The notes under the pieces: model-generated
Seen by the model: the letters and a program-made list of their open reading frames with translations, nothing else
Databases searched by the model: none
What the model was told of the DNA's origin: nothing
Translations under genes and position numbers: made by a program
Assembly (NCBI GenBank): GCA_024274695.1
Contig: JAJSAI010000002.1
Location: forward strand, 1 to 18,297
DNA: 18,297 bases
DNA from: an archaeon
GTDB lineage: Archaea > B1Sed10-29 > JAJSAI01
Direction: 5' to 3'
Shown here: in pieces, positions 1 to 5,845 of the stretch
How positions within the stretch are numbered: the stretch's first letter is position 1
Layout: each line of letters starts with the position of its first letter

Positions 1-312
1 CTTTACCCTCAGCACCTCCTTCTTGCTCTTGAAGATTCTCTCCTCCCACGCTTCCTGGGTGGCGTCCCACGTTCTGAAACTCCTTTTGATCCTCTCGTAC
101 TCCTCTAACGGAAAACCCTTTTTCACAATCCCAACTTCTTTTACTTCCTTCTCTTTCAGGTATTCTGTCACCCTCCTTTTGACCTCTACCCCCTCTGGCT
201 TAACGGGCTCCCGTGTGAACAGCACCCTTCTTTTTTTGTCCCACGCGACTAACCCGTTAACACGGACTCCTGCAATGTGCTGGCACCAGCCCTCTCCGTA
301 CGCGAGTATCAT
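1..312 (-). CDS. N-terminal fragment of a probable M24-type peptidase (creatinase/Xaa-Pro type), cut by window edge
   Basis: An open frame of 104 codons starts at ATG 312 and runs off the left edge without a stop. Its ATG overlaps the stop of the M29 gene (ATGA), so the two are probably translated together. The visible part begins MILAYGEGWCQHIAGV and has alternating strand/helix character. Near its end it reads TQEAWEERIFKSKKEVLRVK. That resembles the linker (IKSxxEIxxIR) joining the creatinase N-domain to the catalytic pita-bread domain in Xaa-Pro dipeptidases. The metal-binding half lies outside the window, so the family is inferred from this linker and from the adjacent aminopeptidase. 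It could be an unrelated protein. Confidence 0.6.
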   Translation of the reverse strand, partial: MILAYGEGWCQHIAGVRVNGLVAWDKKRRVLFTREPVKPEGVEVKRRVTEYLKEKEVKEVGIVKKGFPLEEYERIKRSFRTWDATQEAWEERIFKSKKEVLRVK

Positions 313-1229
313 AGGATCATCTCGCCTTCTATCATAACGTCTGTTTCTCCTGCCTGCACAGTGGGCTTGAGCAGGATCATGTCCCAGTGCAGGCCTGCCT
401 TGACCTTGCCCCCGAAGTAGTAGTCAGAGCCTATCGCAAAGTGCACGGTGCCCAGCATTTTCTCTTCCTCGAGAATTCTTCCACTGAGCCTAGCGTTCGG
501 GTTCAGGCCGATCCCGAACTCTGCCAGGTGAGTCGCGTTCTTCACGCTCTTTATCTTCTTCCAGAACGCAGGGTCTCCCTCCACCTCCCTGACGGTACTG
601 TTCTTAATGTACAGTTTTGTCCTCGGCCTCGCGTGGGGGAAATGGTCTATTACTATGACCCCGTTCGCGTCCGCCGGGATCCCGAACACTTCTCCCGCGG
701 GAAGGTTCCCGTACGCTCCGGGTTCGGTTAGGCGCCCGTCGTCCACTATAGCGTGTTTTATCTTGAACACGATGTTGGTTCCGGTGGGCGTGGTCACCCT
801 GACCTTGCCCTTTTTTTCCAGCAATCTTCTTATTCTGTCTCCCAGGCTGGTCATGCGCTTGTAGTCCACGTCCAGGGCCCTCGCGAACATCTCCGCGGTT
901 ATCCCGGGCATGCTCGCCACCCTCGCCCCGTTCTCGGTCGCCTTCTTCCTTGCCTTCGTGTGAGTGAGCGAGAAGGTCGTCGGGCACACCACAGCACTGC
1001 ACTCTTTCATTAGCCTCGCGATCCCTGGCGCAGGCTCTCTCCCGTGATCTCCTGTCGGGGGCATGCTCACGAAGAACCCTTTTTCTGACACCATCCTGCC
1101 TGCCTTGAACAAAGCCTCTGCCACGTTCTTGTCAGCAGAGTGGTCAGTGAGCACGAGAAAGGATTCTCCTGGCTTTAGTCCTAGCAGCTGCCACGTTTTC
1201 TCCGCGGGTCTCAGAAGGCTTGCCTTCAT
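309..1229 (-). CDS. M29-type metallo-aminopeptidase (COG2309 family)
   Basis: 306 residues, ATG start. The C-terminal half carries the M29 (aminopeptidase T/AmpS) ligand pattern: Glu180 in NLPAGEVF, Glu237 in LAEFGIGLNP, His263 in TVHFAIG, Tyr270 in GSDYYFGG, and His281/Asp283 in GLHWDMI. Members are cytosolic two-metal exopeptidases that release N-terminal residues. The protein is somewhat shorter than the roughly 400-residue bacterial enzymes, mainly in the N-terminal domain, as is usual for archaeal homologues. A TATA-like run lies 23-31 bp before the start. It shares an ATGA junction with the next gene, a possible second peptidase, suggesting a small peptide-degradation operon. The family call is firm; the substrate is not known. 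Confidence 0.85.
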   Translation of the reverse strand: MKASLLRPAEKTWQLLGLKPGESFLVLTDHSADKNVAEALFKAGRMVSEKGFFVSMPPTGDHGREPAPGIARLMKECSAVVCPTTFSLTHTKARKKATENGARVASMPGITAEMFARALDVDYKRMTSLGDRIRRLLEKKGKVRVTTPTGTNIVFKIKHAIVDDGRLTEPGAYGNLPAGEVFGIPADANGVIVIDHFPHARPRTKLYIKNSTVREVEGDPAFWKKIKSVKNATHLAEFGIGLNPNARLSGRILEEEKMLGTVHFAIGSDYYFGGKVKAGLHWDMILLKPTVQAGETDVMIEGEMIL

Positions 1230-1236
1230 GCCTGCT

Positions 1237-1274
1237 AAAAAAGGACTCCGGGTTTTTTATTGGTTTTGCAGTCC
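1237..1274 (-). terminator. hicA terminator overlapping the promoter of the M29 gene
   Basis: On the minus strand, GGACT (1274-1270) can pair with AGTCC (1247-1243), directly followed by six T (1242-1237). The 22-nt loop contains an A/T run (1252-1260) correctly placed to be the TATA box of the M29 gene at 1229. Termination for hicA and initiation for the next gene would thus share 46 bp. The five-pair stem is weak; the T6 run is the stronger signal. Confidence 0.4.
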
Positions 1275-1275
1275 C

Positions 1276-1530
1276 CTACTTTTCAGGCCTTTTCGGCGTC
1301 TTTTTAGTAAAGTATTCCATGAATTCGTTCCGGGAGAGTTTACTTTGACGTATTATAGAGGAGAGGGTTCCTGGAGGAATTTCGTTATAGTAGGGGACTA
1401 TGACCACCGCAGTGACTTTGTTCTTCTTCTTTAGCCGAATGTGACTTCCTTTTCTGCCTACTATTTTGAATCCCTTGCGTGTCAAAAACAGGATTACTTC
1501 ACGTGCTGATAGGACTGGCAGCTTTGACAT
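1276..1530 (-). CDS. hicA: HicA-type mRNA interferase toxin
   Basis: 84 residues. The opening KLPVLSAREVILFLTRKGF followed by GSHIRL is the HicA (YcfA) signature: a small double-stranded-RNA-binding fold with catalytic His30. HicA toxins cleave mRNA and are held inactive by HicB. The basic C-terminal tail (FTKKTPKRPEK) extends slightly past the usual 60-80 residue core. It is downstream of hicB and overlaps it by 32 bp, so antitoxin is translated first and the pair is coupled. The ATG at 1530 gives the normal family N-terminus, which supports the overlap. Confidence 0.87.
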   Translation of the reverse strand: MSKLPVLSAREVILFLTRKGFKIVGRKGSHIRLKKKNKVTAVVIVPYYNEIPPGTLSSIIRQSKLSRNEFMEYFTKKTPKRPEK

Positions 1531-1726
1531 TCACTTCGACCTTCGTATAATAAACTTCTGGTTTTTCAGGTATTCTTACATCCTCGTCTTCAAGGTAGAG
1601 TTCTATTGCTTCTTTCAGGTTAGAAACAGCTTCCTCAATTGTCTTGCCCTGGCTGGCCACGTCAAGCTCCGGGCACCATGCTGAATACCAGTCCCCTTCT
1701 TTTTTTATCACGGCGCTAAACTTCAT
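1499..1726 (-). CDS. hicB: HicB-type antitoxin, short form without DNA-binding domain
   Basis: 75 residues with the HicB core: KFSAVIKKEGDWYSAWCPELDVASQGKTIEEAVSNL matches the F-x-V-x(n)-GxYxAxxPxLxxxxxGxTxEEA pattern of this partial RNase H-like fold. The family role is to block the HicA active site. The C-terminal helix-turn-helix or ribbon-helix-helix domain of longer HicB proteins is absent, so direct autoregulation by HicB alone is not expected. It is the first gene of the hicBA pair, with a TATA box at 1747-1756 and little or no leader. Confidence 0.87.
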   Translation of the reverse strand: MKFSAVIKKEGDWYSAWCPELDVASQGKTIEEAVSNLKEAIELYLEDEDVRIPEKPEVYYTKVEVNVKAASPIST

Positions 1727-1746
1727 GCGTTTACTTGGGCCGCGGA

Positions 1747-1756
1747 TTAATTTAAA
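1747..1756 (-). promoter_or_regulatory. TATA box of hicBA
   Basis: TTTAAATTAA on the minus strand, about 20-30 bp before the hicB ATG at 1726, the spacing expected of an archaeal leaderless transcript. Confidence 0.5.
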
Positions 1757-1810
1757 GCTTTTCCAGAAGCCTGTTCGGATTCAAGGTCTGCAGTCAGTCT
1801 GGCAAAAAGT

Positions 1811-1818
1811 ATTAAATA
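1811..1818 (+). promoter_or_regulatory. TATA box of the ferredoxin/thioredoxin-like gene
   Basis: ATTAAATA inside an A/T-rich run (1803-1819), 23-30 bp before the ATG at 1841, which predicts a leaderless mRNA. Confidence 0.55.
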
Positions 1819-1840
1819 TCCTCCCGCCTTACTGTTTTTC

Positions 1841-2449
1841 ATGCCCGTTCTCATAAACTTCAAGATCTGTGATAACGTTCCCGAGTGTAACGGGATCCAG
1901 GCATGCCCTACTGGAGCGCTTTACTGGGATGATGAGAAAAAGACTCTCGCGGTGGACGAGAGCAAGTGCATTCTCTGTGGAGCGTGCGAGAGGGCGTGTG
2001 AGGTCGGGGCGATCCGGGTTGCCAGGACCCAGGAAGAGTACGAGAGGATAAAGAAGGAGATAGAAGAGGACCCGCGCACTGTGGCAGACCTGTTCGTGGA
2101 CAGGTACGGGGCAATGCCCGTGGAGCCAGCGTTCAGGATAGAACACGGGTTTGACGTGGAGGTGCTCCAGTCTCCCAAGCCCACGGTGGTAGAACTTTAC
2201 AACGATGATTCCATTCAGTGCCTGATAAAATCGGTCCCAATAAAGCACTTGTTCCAGGGCAGGAACATCAAGTACCGGAAGACGGAGGCCACGCCTGAGT
2301 TAATGCAAGAGTATGGGATCAAGCAATTGCCCTGCCTATTGTTCTTCAACCAGGGCAGGCTGGTCGGGAAAGTAGAAGGCTATTATCCTCGCGAGCGCGA
2401 GCAAGAGCTGAAGCGGAAAGTGGACGAGATAATGGAGAGGCTGGAGTGA
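1841..2449 (+). CDS. ferredoxin-like domain fused to thioredoxin-like domain
   Basis: 202 residues. Residues 1-60 form a ferredoxin-like domain with cysteines at 10, 16 and 22 (C-x5-C-x5-CP) and a canonical C43xxC46xxC49xxxC53. The second motif with Cys22 can hold one [4Fe-4S] cluster; the first site has only three obvious ligands (10, 16, 53), so it may be a [3Fe-4S] site or degenerate. A charged helical linker (65-80) leads to a thioredoxin-like fold (about 112-202): strand PTVVELYNDD, single Cys127 where CxxC is expected, and a cis-proline region QLPCLLFF. Without a CxxC pair, ordinary dithiol exchange is doubtful. Cytosolic electron transfer or a redox-scaffold role is inferred. The partner is unknown; small membrane ORFs follow. 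Confidence 0.85.
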   Translation: MPVLINFKICDNVPECNGIQACPTGALYWDDEKKTLAVDESKCILCGACERACEVGAIRVARTQEEYERIKKEIEEDPRTVADLFVDRYGAMPVEPAFRIEHGFDVEVLQSPKPTVVELYNDDSIQCLIKSVPIKHLFQGRNIKYRKTEATPELMQEYGIKQLPCLLFFNQGRLVGKVEGYYPREREQELKRKVDEIMERLE

Positions 2450-2481
2450 CCGAGGCTGATGAACCCGAGTTCCAATAAGTC

Positions 2482-2736
2482 TTGGAAGAAGCTGGGCCAG
2501 GCAAGAGGCTCGTGATAATACGGACCGTTCGCGTTAGACGGGTGAACAGGGGCACGCTCACCCACCCCAAGTTTGATGCGCTGGCCGACCGCCTCAAGAG
2601 AAGGGTTTCAGGATTTCTCACAGCAAAAGGAGCCAGCGCCAGGACAGCTGATAGGATCGCCAATGTAGTGTGGACGGTAATGCTTTTTGGAGCGCTTTTC
2701 ATCATGCTTCCGTTTTTGGAGTTCTCTAGGCCCTGA
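2482..2736 (+). CDS. small protein with one C-terminal membrane segment, unrecognised
   Basis: 84 codons from a TTG at 2482 (GTG at 2512 is an alternative), 32 bp after the ferredoxin fusion on the same strand. The N-terminal half is strongly basic (RTVRVRRVNRG, RLKRRV) and would face the cytosol by the positive-inside rule. Residues 62-80 (VVWTVMLFGALFIMLPFLEF) form one membrane helix that ends only four residues before the stop. The next frame opens right there with more membrane helices, so this may be the 5' part of one broken gene. No family recognised. Confidence 0.5.
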   Translation: MEEAGPGKRLVIIRTVRVRRVNRGTLTHPKFDALADRLKRRVSGFLTAKGASARTADRIANVVWTVMLFGALFIMLPFLEFSRP

Positions 2737-2768
2737 CCCTGCCTTCCTCAGCGTGGTTCCCTATCAGC

Positions 2769-3083
2769 GTGGTCCTATCCGCACTCCAGTACTGTGCTGT
2801 CAGGGACTACAGCAGAACTTACTCTGGATTTTCTTTGCTCGCGTCCGTAACCATCATGCTCGCCTTTGCTTTCAGGACCGTTTCAGGACTGGGGCCGGAC
2901 GCGGGCATGTTCTTAAGTTTTATTATGCTGGGGTATGTGATGCTAGGAGCAGTGAGCTGGGATCCGAGCGTGCCGGAGTCCTACAAGAAGGCCTTTACAC
3001 TCTGCTCTCACGTGATGAACCTGTCCTTGCTGTCGATCAGCGCGTACCTCTTCCTGACAGGTTGGCCCTGCTTAGCGTGCTAG
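2769..3083 (+). CDS. hydrophobic multi-pass membrane protein, unrecognised, possibly the 3' part of the preceding ORF
   Basis: 104 codons from GTG 2769; the frame is already open from 2730 but offers no strong start or Shine-Dalgarno there. Three to four membrane helices are visible: about residues 1-12, 22-37, 46-63 and 80-98. The lack of a convincing start, and immediate continuity with the preceding ORF in another frame (a one-base shift near 2730-2735 would join them), suggest a single protein of about 200 residues. The stop lies 12 bp inside the end of the convergent DUF4405 gene. Function unknown. Confidence 0.45.
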   Translation: MVLSALQYCAVRDYSRTYSGFSLLASVTIMLAFAFRTVSGLGPDAGMFLSFIMLGYVMLGAVSWDPSVPESYKKAFTLCSHVMNLSLLSISAYLFLTGWPCLAC

Positions 3084-3320
3084 CAGGAGTGCCTTGAACG
3101 TCTTCCAGTTTATTGCAAGGTGCAGTACCGCGACCAGAGTGAACAATACTCCTGCGTACCAGTGGAGTGACTCAAGACCCTCCTTGGAAAGCCCGAGGAC
3201 GTTCCAGTCGGATGCTTTGGCAATCCTCCCGGACGGCGCGTTCAGTAATAGCACCCCTGTAACAAACACTACAATTAGGAGCAATACCAGGGCGATGTCT
3301 ATAATTGCTCTGCGTTTCAT
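3072..3320 (-). CDS. DUF4405-like two-helix membrane protein (putative heme-binding)
   Basis: 82 residues with two membrane helices: 7-27 (IDIALVLLLIVVFVTGVLLL) and about 55-72. The helix-2 motif LHWYAGVLFTLVAVLHLAINW places His53 and His67 fourteen residues apart, like the DUF4405 small b-type cytochrome group associated with flavin-based extracytosolic electron transfer. Heme binding is inferred from these histidines. It lies 4 bp after pyrE; the last pyrE codons supply a GGAGGAGG Shine-Dalgarno. It is the last gene of a three-gene minus-strand unit; the ferredoxin fusion and membrane ORFs converge on it from the other side. Confidence 0.65.
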   Translation of the reverse strand: MKRRAIIDIALVLLLIVVFVTGVLLLNAPSGRIAKASDWNVLGLSKEGLESLHWYAGVLFTLVAVLHLAINWKTFKALLLAR

Positions 3321-3324
3321 TTTC

Positions 3325-3840
3325 TCATCCTCCTCCGCATGTTTTCAGTAGTTCTTCTGCGGTCATCAAGTAGGTTAGCGGAACGGGTATTTTCCCTTCC
3401 CCTCGTTTTACGACCACGTGCGCGCTCAGGACCTGCGCGCCCGTTTCTCTGAGAGCATTGTACACATTTATAATACTTCCTCCTGTTGTGAACACGTCGT
3501 CAACGATCGCGATGATATCGTGTTTCCCTGGCGTGTACCCATCAATGAGGGATTGCTTTCCTCTGTCCTTTAGAGAGTCTCTTACCAAGCAAAGCTTTAA
3601 CCCTTGCTCTATGGATATTGTGGTGGCCAGGGGAATTCCTCCGTGCCCTCCTGCGGCCACGCAGGTGACTTTTTCGCTCATGCTCTTGTACAATTCCCCG
3701 GCAATCTCTTTTAGTAGGCCAGGATTCCCGTAGGCTTTTTTCACGTCCAGGTAGTACTCGGATTCTCCAGCATGTTTCAGGCGCACTTTCCCTTTGTACA
3801 CTATTCCTTCTCTGGCAAGCTTTTCAGCCAGGCTCGGCAC
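3325..3840 (-). CDS. pyrE: orotate phosphoribosyltransferase
   Basis: 171 residues, GTG start, overlapping the end of the DNA glycosylase gene by 17 bp. It transfers phosphoribose from PRPP to orotate to give OMP in de novo pyrimidine synthesis. The PRPP-binding motif IIAIVDDVFTTGG is at 109-121, the pyrophosphate-loop region VAAGGHGGIPLAT at 61-73, and the flexible-loop region RDSLKDRGKQSLIDG at 87-101. Length is typical for short archaeal enzymes. The start keeps the normal family opening (LAEKLAREGIVYKG). A related purine/pyrimidine PRTase cannot be wholly excluded, but loop and motif fit PyrE. Confidence 0.87.
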   Translation of the reverse strand: MPSLAEKLAREGIVYKGKVRLKHAGESEYYLDVKKAYGNPGLLKEIAGELYKSMSEKVTCVAAGGHGGIPLATTISIEQGLKLCLVRDSLKDRGKQSLIDGYTPGKHDIIAIVDDVFTTGGSIINVYNALRETGAQVLSAHVVVKRGEGKIPVPLTYLMTAEELLKTCGGG

Positions 3841-4663
3841 GAGTTCTCACCTTCCTCTCGTAATAGAACATGTACACGTGCGCGATTCCCGCGTGCTGCC
3901 CGAAGTAGTCCAGCGCGAACGCTCTGAGCTTGGCTTCGGACACGGGCTTTCCGGAAAAGTATTCCCTTTGGAGCGCGCGCTTGAGCCACACGTCCATAGG
4001 GAACGCGTCTGGTTTTCCCAGGCCGTACAAGAGTATGAGATCGGCCACCTTGGGCCCGATTCCCGGGAGCTTGACGAGCTCTTGCCGGGCTTCTTGGGTG
4101 CGCATTGCCTTGAACTCTTCTGGCACGAGCTCGCCCGTCGCGAGCAGCCTGGCCATTTGAAGCACGTACTTGGCGCGGTAGCCCAGCCTGCACTTGCGCT
4201 TCAGCTCTTCTTCTGAAGCCCGCGCGAGAGCCTGCACATTGAGCGTGCGCCCATTCCCGTAATTGGTTTTCAGAAGACGTTCCATCCTGTTGATGTGGGT
4301 TATGCTCGTGTTTTGCGTGACGAGCGGTTCTATGAACGCCCAGACGAGGTCCAAGCGCCGCATTGGCCTGATGCCCTTCCCGAAACGCAGGCAGTTCTGC
4401 ATGTACTCATCGTGTTGGAACTCGTGATAGAATTCTTCCAGAGGGTATTCCGCCCACAAGTGGTACAGCAGGTCTTGGGAGACGCGCTTGTCTGTCACCA
4501 GCCTGTCAGATTCAAGCCTGACCAGAACACTTCCCTTTTCAGGAGGTTCCCACTCCCACTCCCTTCCTTTTTTCTTCCACCGGTCTACCGGGTACTGGTC
4601 AGTGGCGATTGTTTTCTTGAGGTCCAGGCCCCCGTTGAATGCGCTCAGCCTGATCTCATGCAT
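3824..4663 (-). CDS. OGG1-type 8-oxoguanine DNA glycosylase (HhH-GPD superfamily)
   Basis: 279 residues. A mixed N-terminal domain (about 1-90) resembles the OGG/AlkA N-domain, followed by an all-helical HhH-GPD domain. The helix-hairpin-helix LPGIGPKVADLILLYG contains Lys205, and PMDVW contains Asp224. The spacing of 19 residues equals that of the Schiff-base lysine and catalytic aspartate of human OGG1, so a bifunctional glycosylase/lyase is expected. It removes oxidised guanine from DNA. It is first in an operon with pyrE and the DUF4405 gene, driven from a TATA box at 4687-4694. AlkA-type alkylbase glycosylase is the alternative but would normally lack Lys205. Confidence 0.85.
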   Translation of the reverse strand: MHEIRLSAFNGGLDLKKTIATDQYPVDRWKKKGREWEWEPPEKGSVLVRLESDRLVTDKRVSQDLLYHLWAEYPLEEFYHEFQHDEYMQNCLRFGKGIRPMRRLDLVWAFIEPLVTQNTSITHINRMERLLKTNYGNGRTLNVQALARASEEELKRKCRLGYRAKYVLQMARLLATGELVPEEFKAMRTQEARQELVKLPGIGPKVADLILLYGLGKPDAFPMDVWLKRALQREYFSGKPVSEAKLRAFALDYFGQHAGIAHVYMFYYERKVRTRAEPG

Positions 4664-4675
4664 TCAGCCTTCTTA

Positions 4676-4694
4676 CTGCCGGCAGGTTTTTAAG
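4676..4694 (-). promoter_or_regulatory. promoter of the glycosylase-pyrE operon with a 10-bp palindrome
   Basis: CTTAAAAA on the minus strand (4687-4694) lies 24-31 bp before the ATG at 4663. Between it and the start is the perfect palindrome CTGCCGGCAG (4676-4685), which might be an operator near the transcription start. Short GC palindromes are common, so the operator idea is weak. Confidence 0.4.
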
Positions 4695-4701
4695 CCTTTG
4701 G

Positions 4702-4740
4702 CAAAAATATATATTACATTGTATTACATATCATTACGGG
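4702..4740 (+). promoter_or_regulatory. promoter and triple-repeat operator of the RHH/RelE pair
   Basis: An A/T-rich TATA region (AAAAATATATAT, 4703-4713) is followed by three copies of ATTAC. The TTAC tetrads sit at 4714, 4724 and 4734, exactly 10 bp apart, so all lie on one helix face. A GGGTGAG Shine-Dalgarno-like stretch follows before the ATG at 4748. Ribbon-helix-helix antitoxins typically bind short repeats overlapping their own promoter, so this is the likely autoregulatory operator. Confidence 0.55.
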
Positions 4741-4747
4741 TGAGTTA

Positions 4748-5002
4748 ATGGCGGTTCTGGTCAGTGTAAGAATACCTGAGAATCTGAATAAAAGGATCAA
4801 GGCTCTAGCAAGGGCTTTGGACAGGCCGAAGTCATACATTTTCAGAAAAGCCCTGGAAACCTACTTGGACGAGTATGCAGACTATTTAATTGCTCTGGAG
4901 AGGCTAAAGAACAAGAGGGACGAGGTTATCTCTAGTAAGACGCTGAGGGAGGAGCTTGGTCTATCAAATAAAATACAAAAGGTCGGTCGTAAAAGATCTT
5001 AA
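4748..5002 (+). CDS. ribbon-helix-helix antitoxin
   Basis: 84 residues. Residues 1-45 form a ribbon-helix-helix domain: strand VLVSVRIPENL, helix NKRIKALARALD, then RPKSYIFRKALETYLDEY. Residues 46-84 are a charged tail of the kind that wraps around and inhibits the toxin. As a dimer it would bind the ATTAC repeats upstream and repress its own promoter. It overlaps the downstream RelE gene by 47 bp in another frame, a usual antitoxin-first coupled layout. Similar RHH proteins also act alone as regulators, but the partner gene makes antitoxin the likely role. Confidence 0.8.
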   Translation: MAVLVSVRIPENLNKRIKALARALDRPKSYIFRKALETYLDEYADYLIALERLKNKRDEVISSKTLREELGLSNKIQKVGRKRS

Positions 5003-5336
5003 GAACATTGCTTCTGGCGAGAGGGAACGGATTCTTGACAGAGTAGAAGAAATTTTGTCAGAGAACCCTTTCAGGGGAAGGGCTCTCAAAGGTCGTTTTA
5101 AAGGATTATACCGGTTGAGGGTAGGCAGTTTCCGTGTCATATACTGTATTGAGGAGAATAGTGTCATTGTACTTAGGATAGCGCACAGAAGAAAGGCATA
5201 CATTCAATCGTTTTCCATTTTGCTGATAATGTTTTCCAACCCTGCAGCGTTTTCCGCTTCTTCTATTTTCACTCCTATTTTTTCAAGGTATGACCTGAGT
5301 TCTGGCTGGAGGCCGTTGGGGTTAAAGGGAGAATAA
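4956..5336 (+). CDS. RelE/ParE-superfamily toxin with non-homologous C-terminal extension
   Basis: 126 codons from TTG 4956. Residues 2-82 are a complete RelE-type toxin: YQIKYKRSVVKDLKNI, the basic region LKGRFKGLYRLRVGSFRVIY, and the usual terminal strand VIVLRIAHRRKAY. Relatives usually stop right after this strand. Here the frame continues for about 44 residues (83-126), antisense to the 3' end of the SLOG-like gene. The tail does not look like a domain, so the ancestral stop has probably been lost or the assembly has a base error. Such toxins cleave mRNA at the ribosome (RelE) or target gyrase (ParE); which applies is not clear. Confidence 0.78.
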   Translation: MVYQIKYKRSVVKDLKNIASGERERILDRVEEILSENPFRGRALKGRFKGLYRLRVGSFRVIYCIEENSVIVLRIAHRRKAYIQSFSILLIMFSNPAAFSASSIFTPIFSRYDLSSGWRPLGLKGE

Positions 5337-5845
5337 GCTATGACAGTGTAGGGGAAGCGTGTTCCTGCCCTGGCGAGGGGATGGATTTTTTCAACCCTTG
5401 CCGCAACACCTGGTTTGGCGCCCTTGACCAGCTTGTACAGGTATCCTGCGTACGCGAGTTCTCCCGCGCTCCCAAGGCTTGTTCCCAGGTAAAGCAGGGC
5501 GTCTCCCATGAGCCCGATGATCAGGTCGTGCTTGTACCAGTCCCCGGTATCCACGGTCTCGTCAAACAACCCTTCCTCTTGTAAGAATGGCTCTAAATGT
5601 TTGGTGCCAAAGGTTCTGTCTGACAGTGGGGCAAGAGCAATGCATTTCTTTCCTCCTGTTTTCTTGTATTCTCTCGCCACGTGCACAGGCACTCCCCTGT
5701 CCGGCAATAGCCCTATCTCGACCCTGGTAGAAGAGAGTGCCCTGGCAATTCCTTTCACGTGCTCCCAGTACTCTGATTCTTTCATCCCGAGCAGTCTCGT
5801 GAAATGGTACTCTGTATCCCCTGGGCCGATTAGCACGAGCCTCAT
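5204..5845 (-). CDS. SLOG/LOG-like Rossmann-fold nucleotide-binding protein
   Basis: 213 residues. It opens with a Rossmann strand and glycine turn (MRLVLIGPGDTEYHF). RVEIGLLPDRGVPVHVAREYKKTGGKKCIALAP (41-73, key RG, A and TGG) resembles the middle of LOG/SLOG proteins. DLIIGLMGDALLYLGTSLGSAGELAYA (107-133) corresponds to the GGxGTxxE loop, with GTSLGSAGEL in place of PGGxGTxxE. SLOG domains bind nucleotides or their derivatives. The altered loop means enzymatic LOG activity (cytokinin-type phosphoribohydrolase) cannot be assumed. Its ATG overlaps the RNA ligase stop (ATGA), so the two are co-translated. Family assignment is from pattern recognition and is moderate. Confidence 0.62.
   Translation of the reverse strand: MRLVLIGPGDTEYHFTRLLGMKESEYWEHVKGIARALSSTRVEIGLLPDRGVPVHVAREYKKTGGKKCIALAPLSDRTFGTKHLEPFLQEEGLFDETVDTGDWYKHDLIIGLMGDALLYLGTSLGSAGELAYAGYLYKLVKGAKPGVAARVEKIHPLARAGTRFPYTVIAYSPFNPNGLQPELRSYLEKIGVKIEEAENAAGLENIISKMEND

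Noticed and set aside
2346-2705. 119-codon minus-strand ORF
   Set aside because: It is antisense to the ferredoxin fusion end and the next ORF, with low-complexity Ser/Ala/Leu content typical of a shadow frame.
4676-4685. CTGCCGGCAG as a specific operator
   Set aside because: Perfect 10-bp GC palindromes occur by chance; kept only as a note in the promoter entry.
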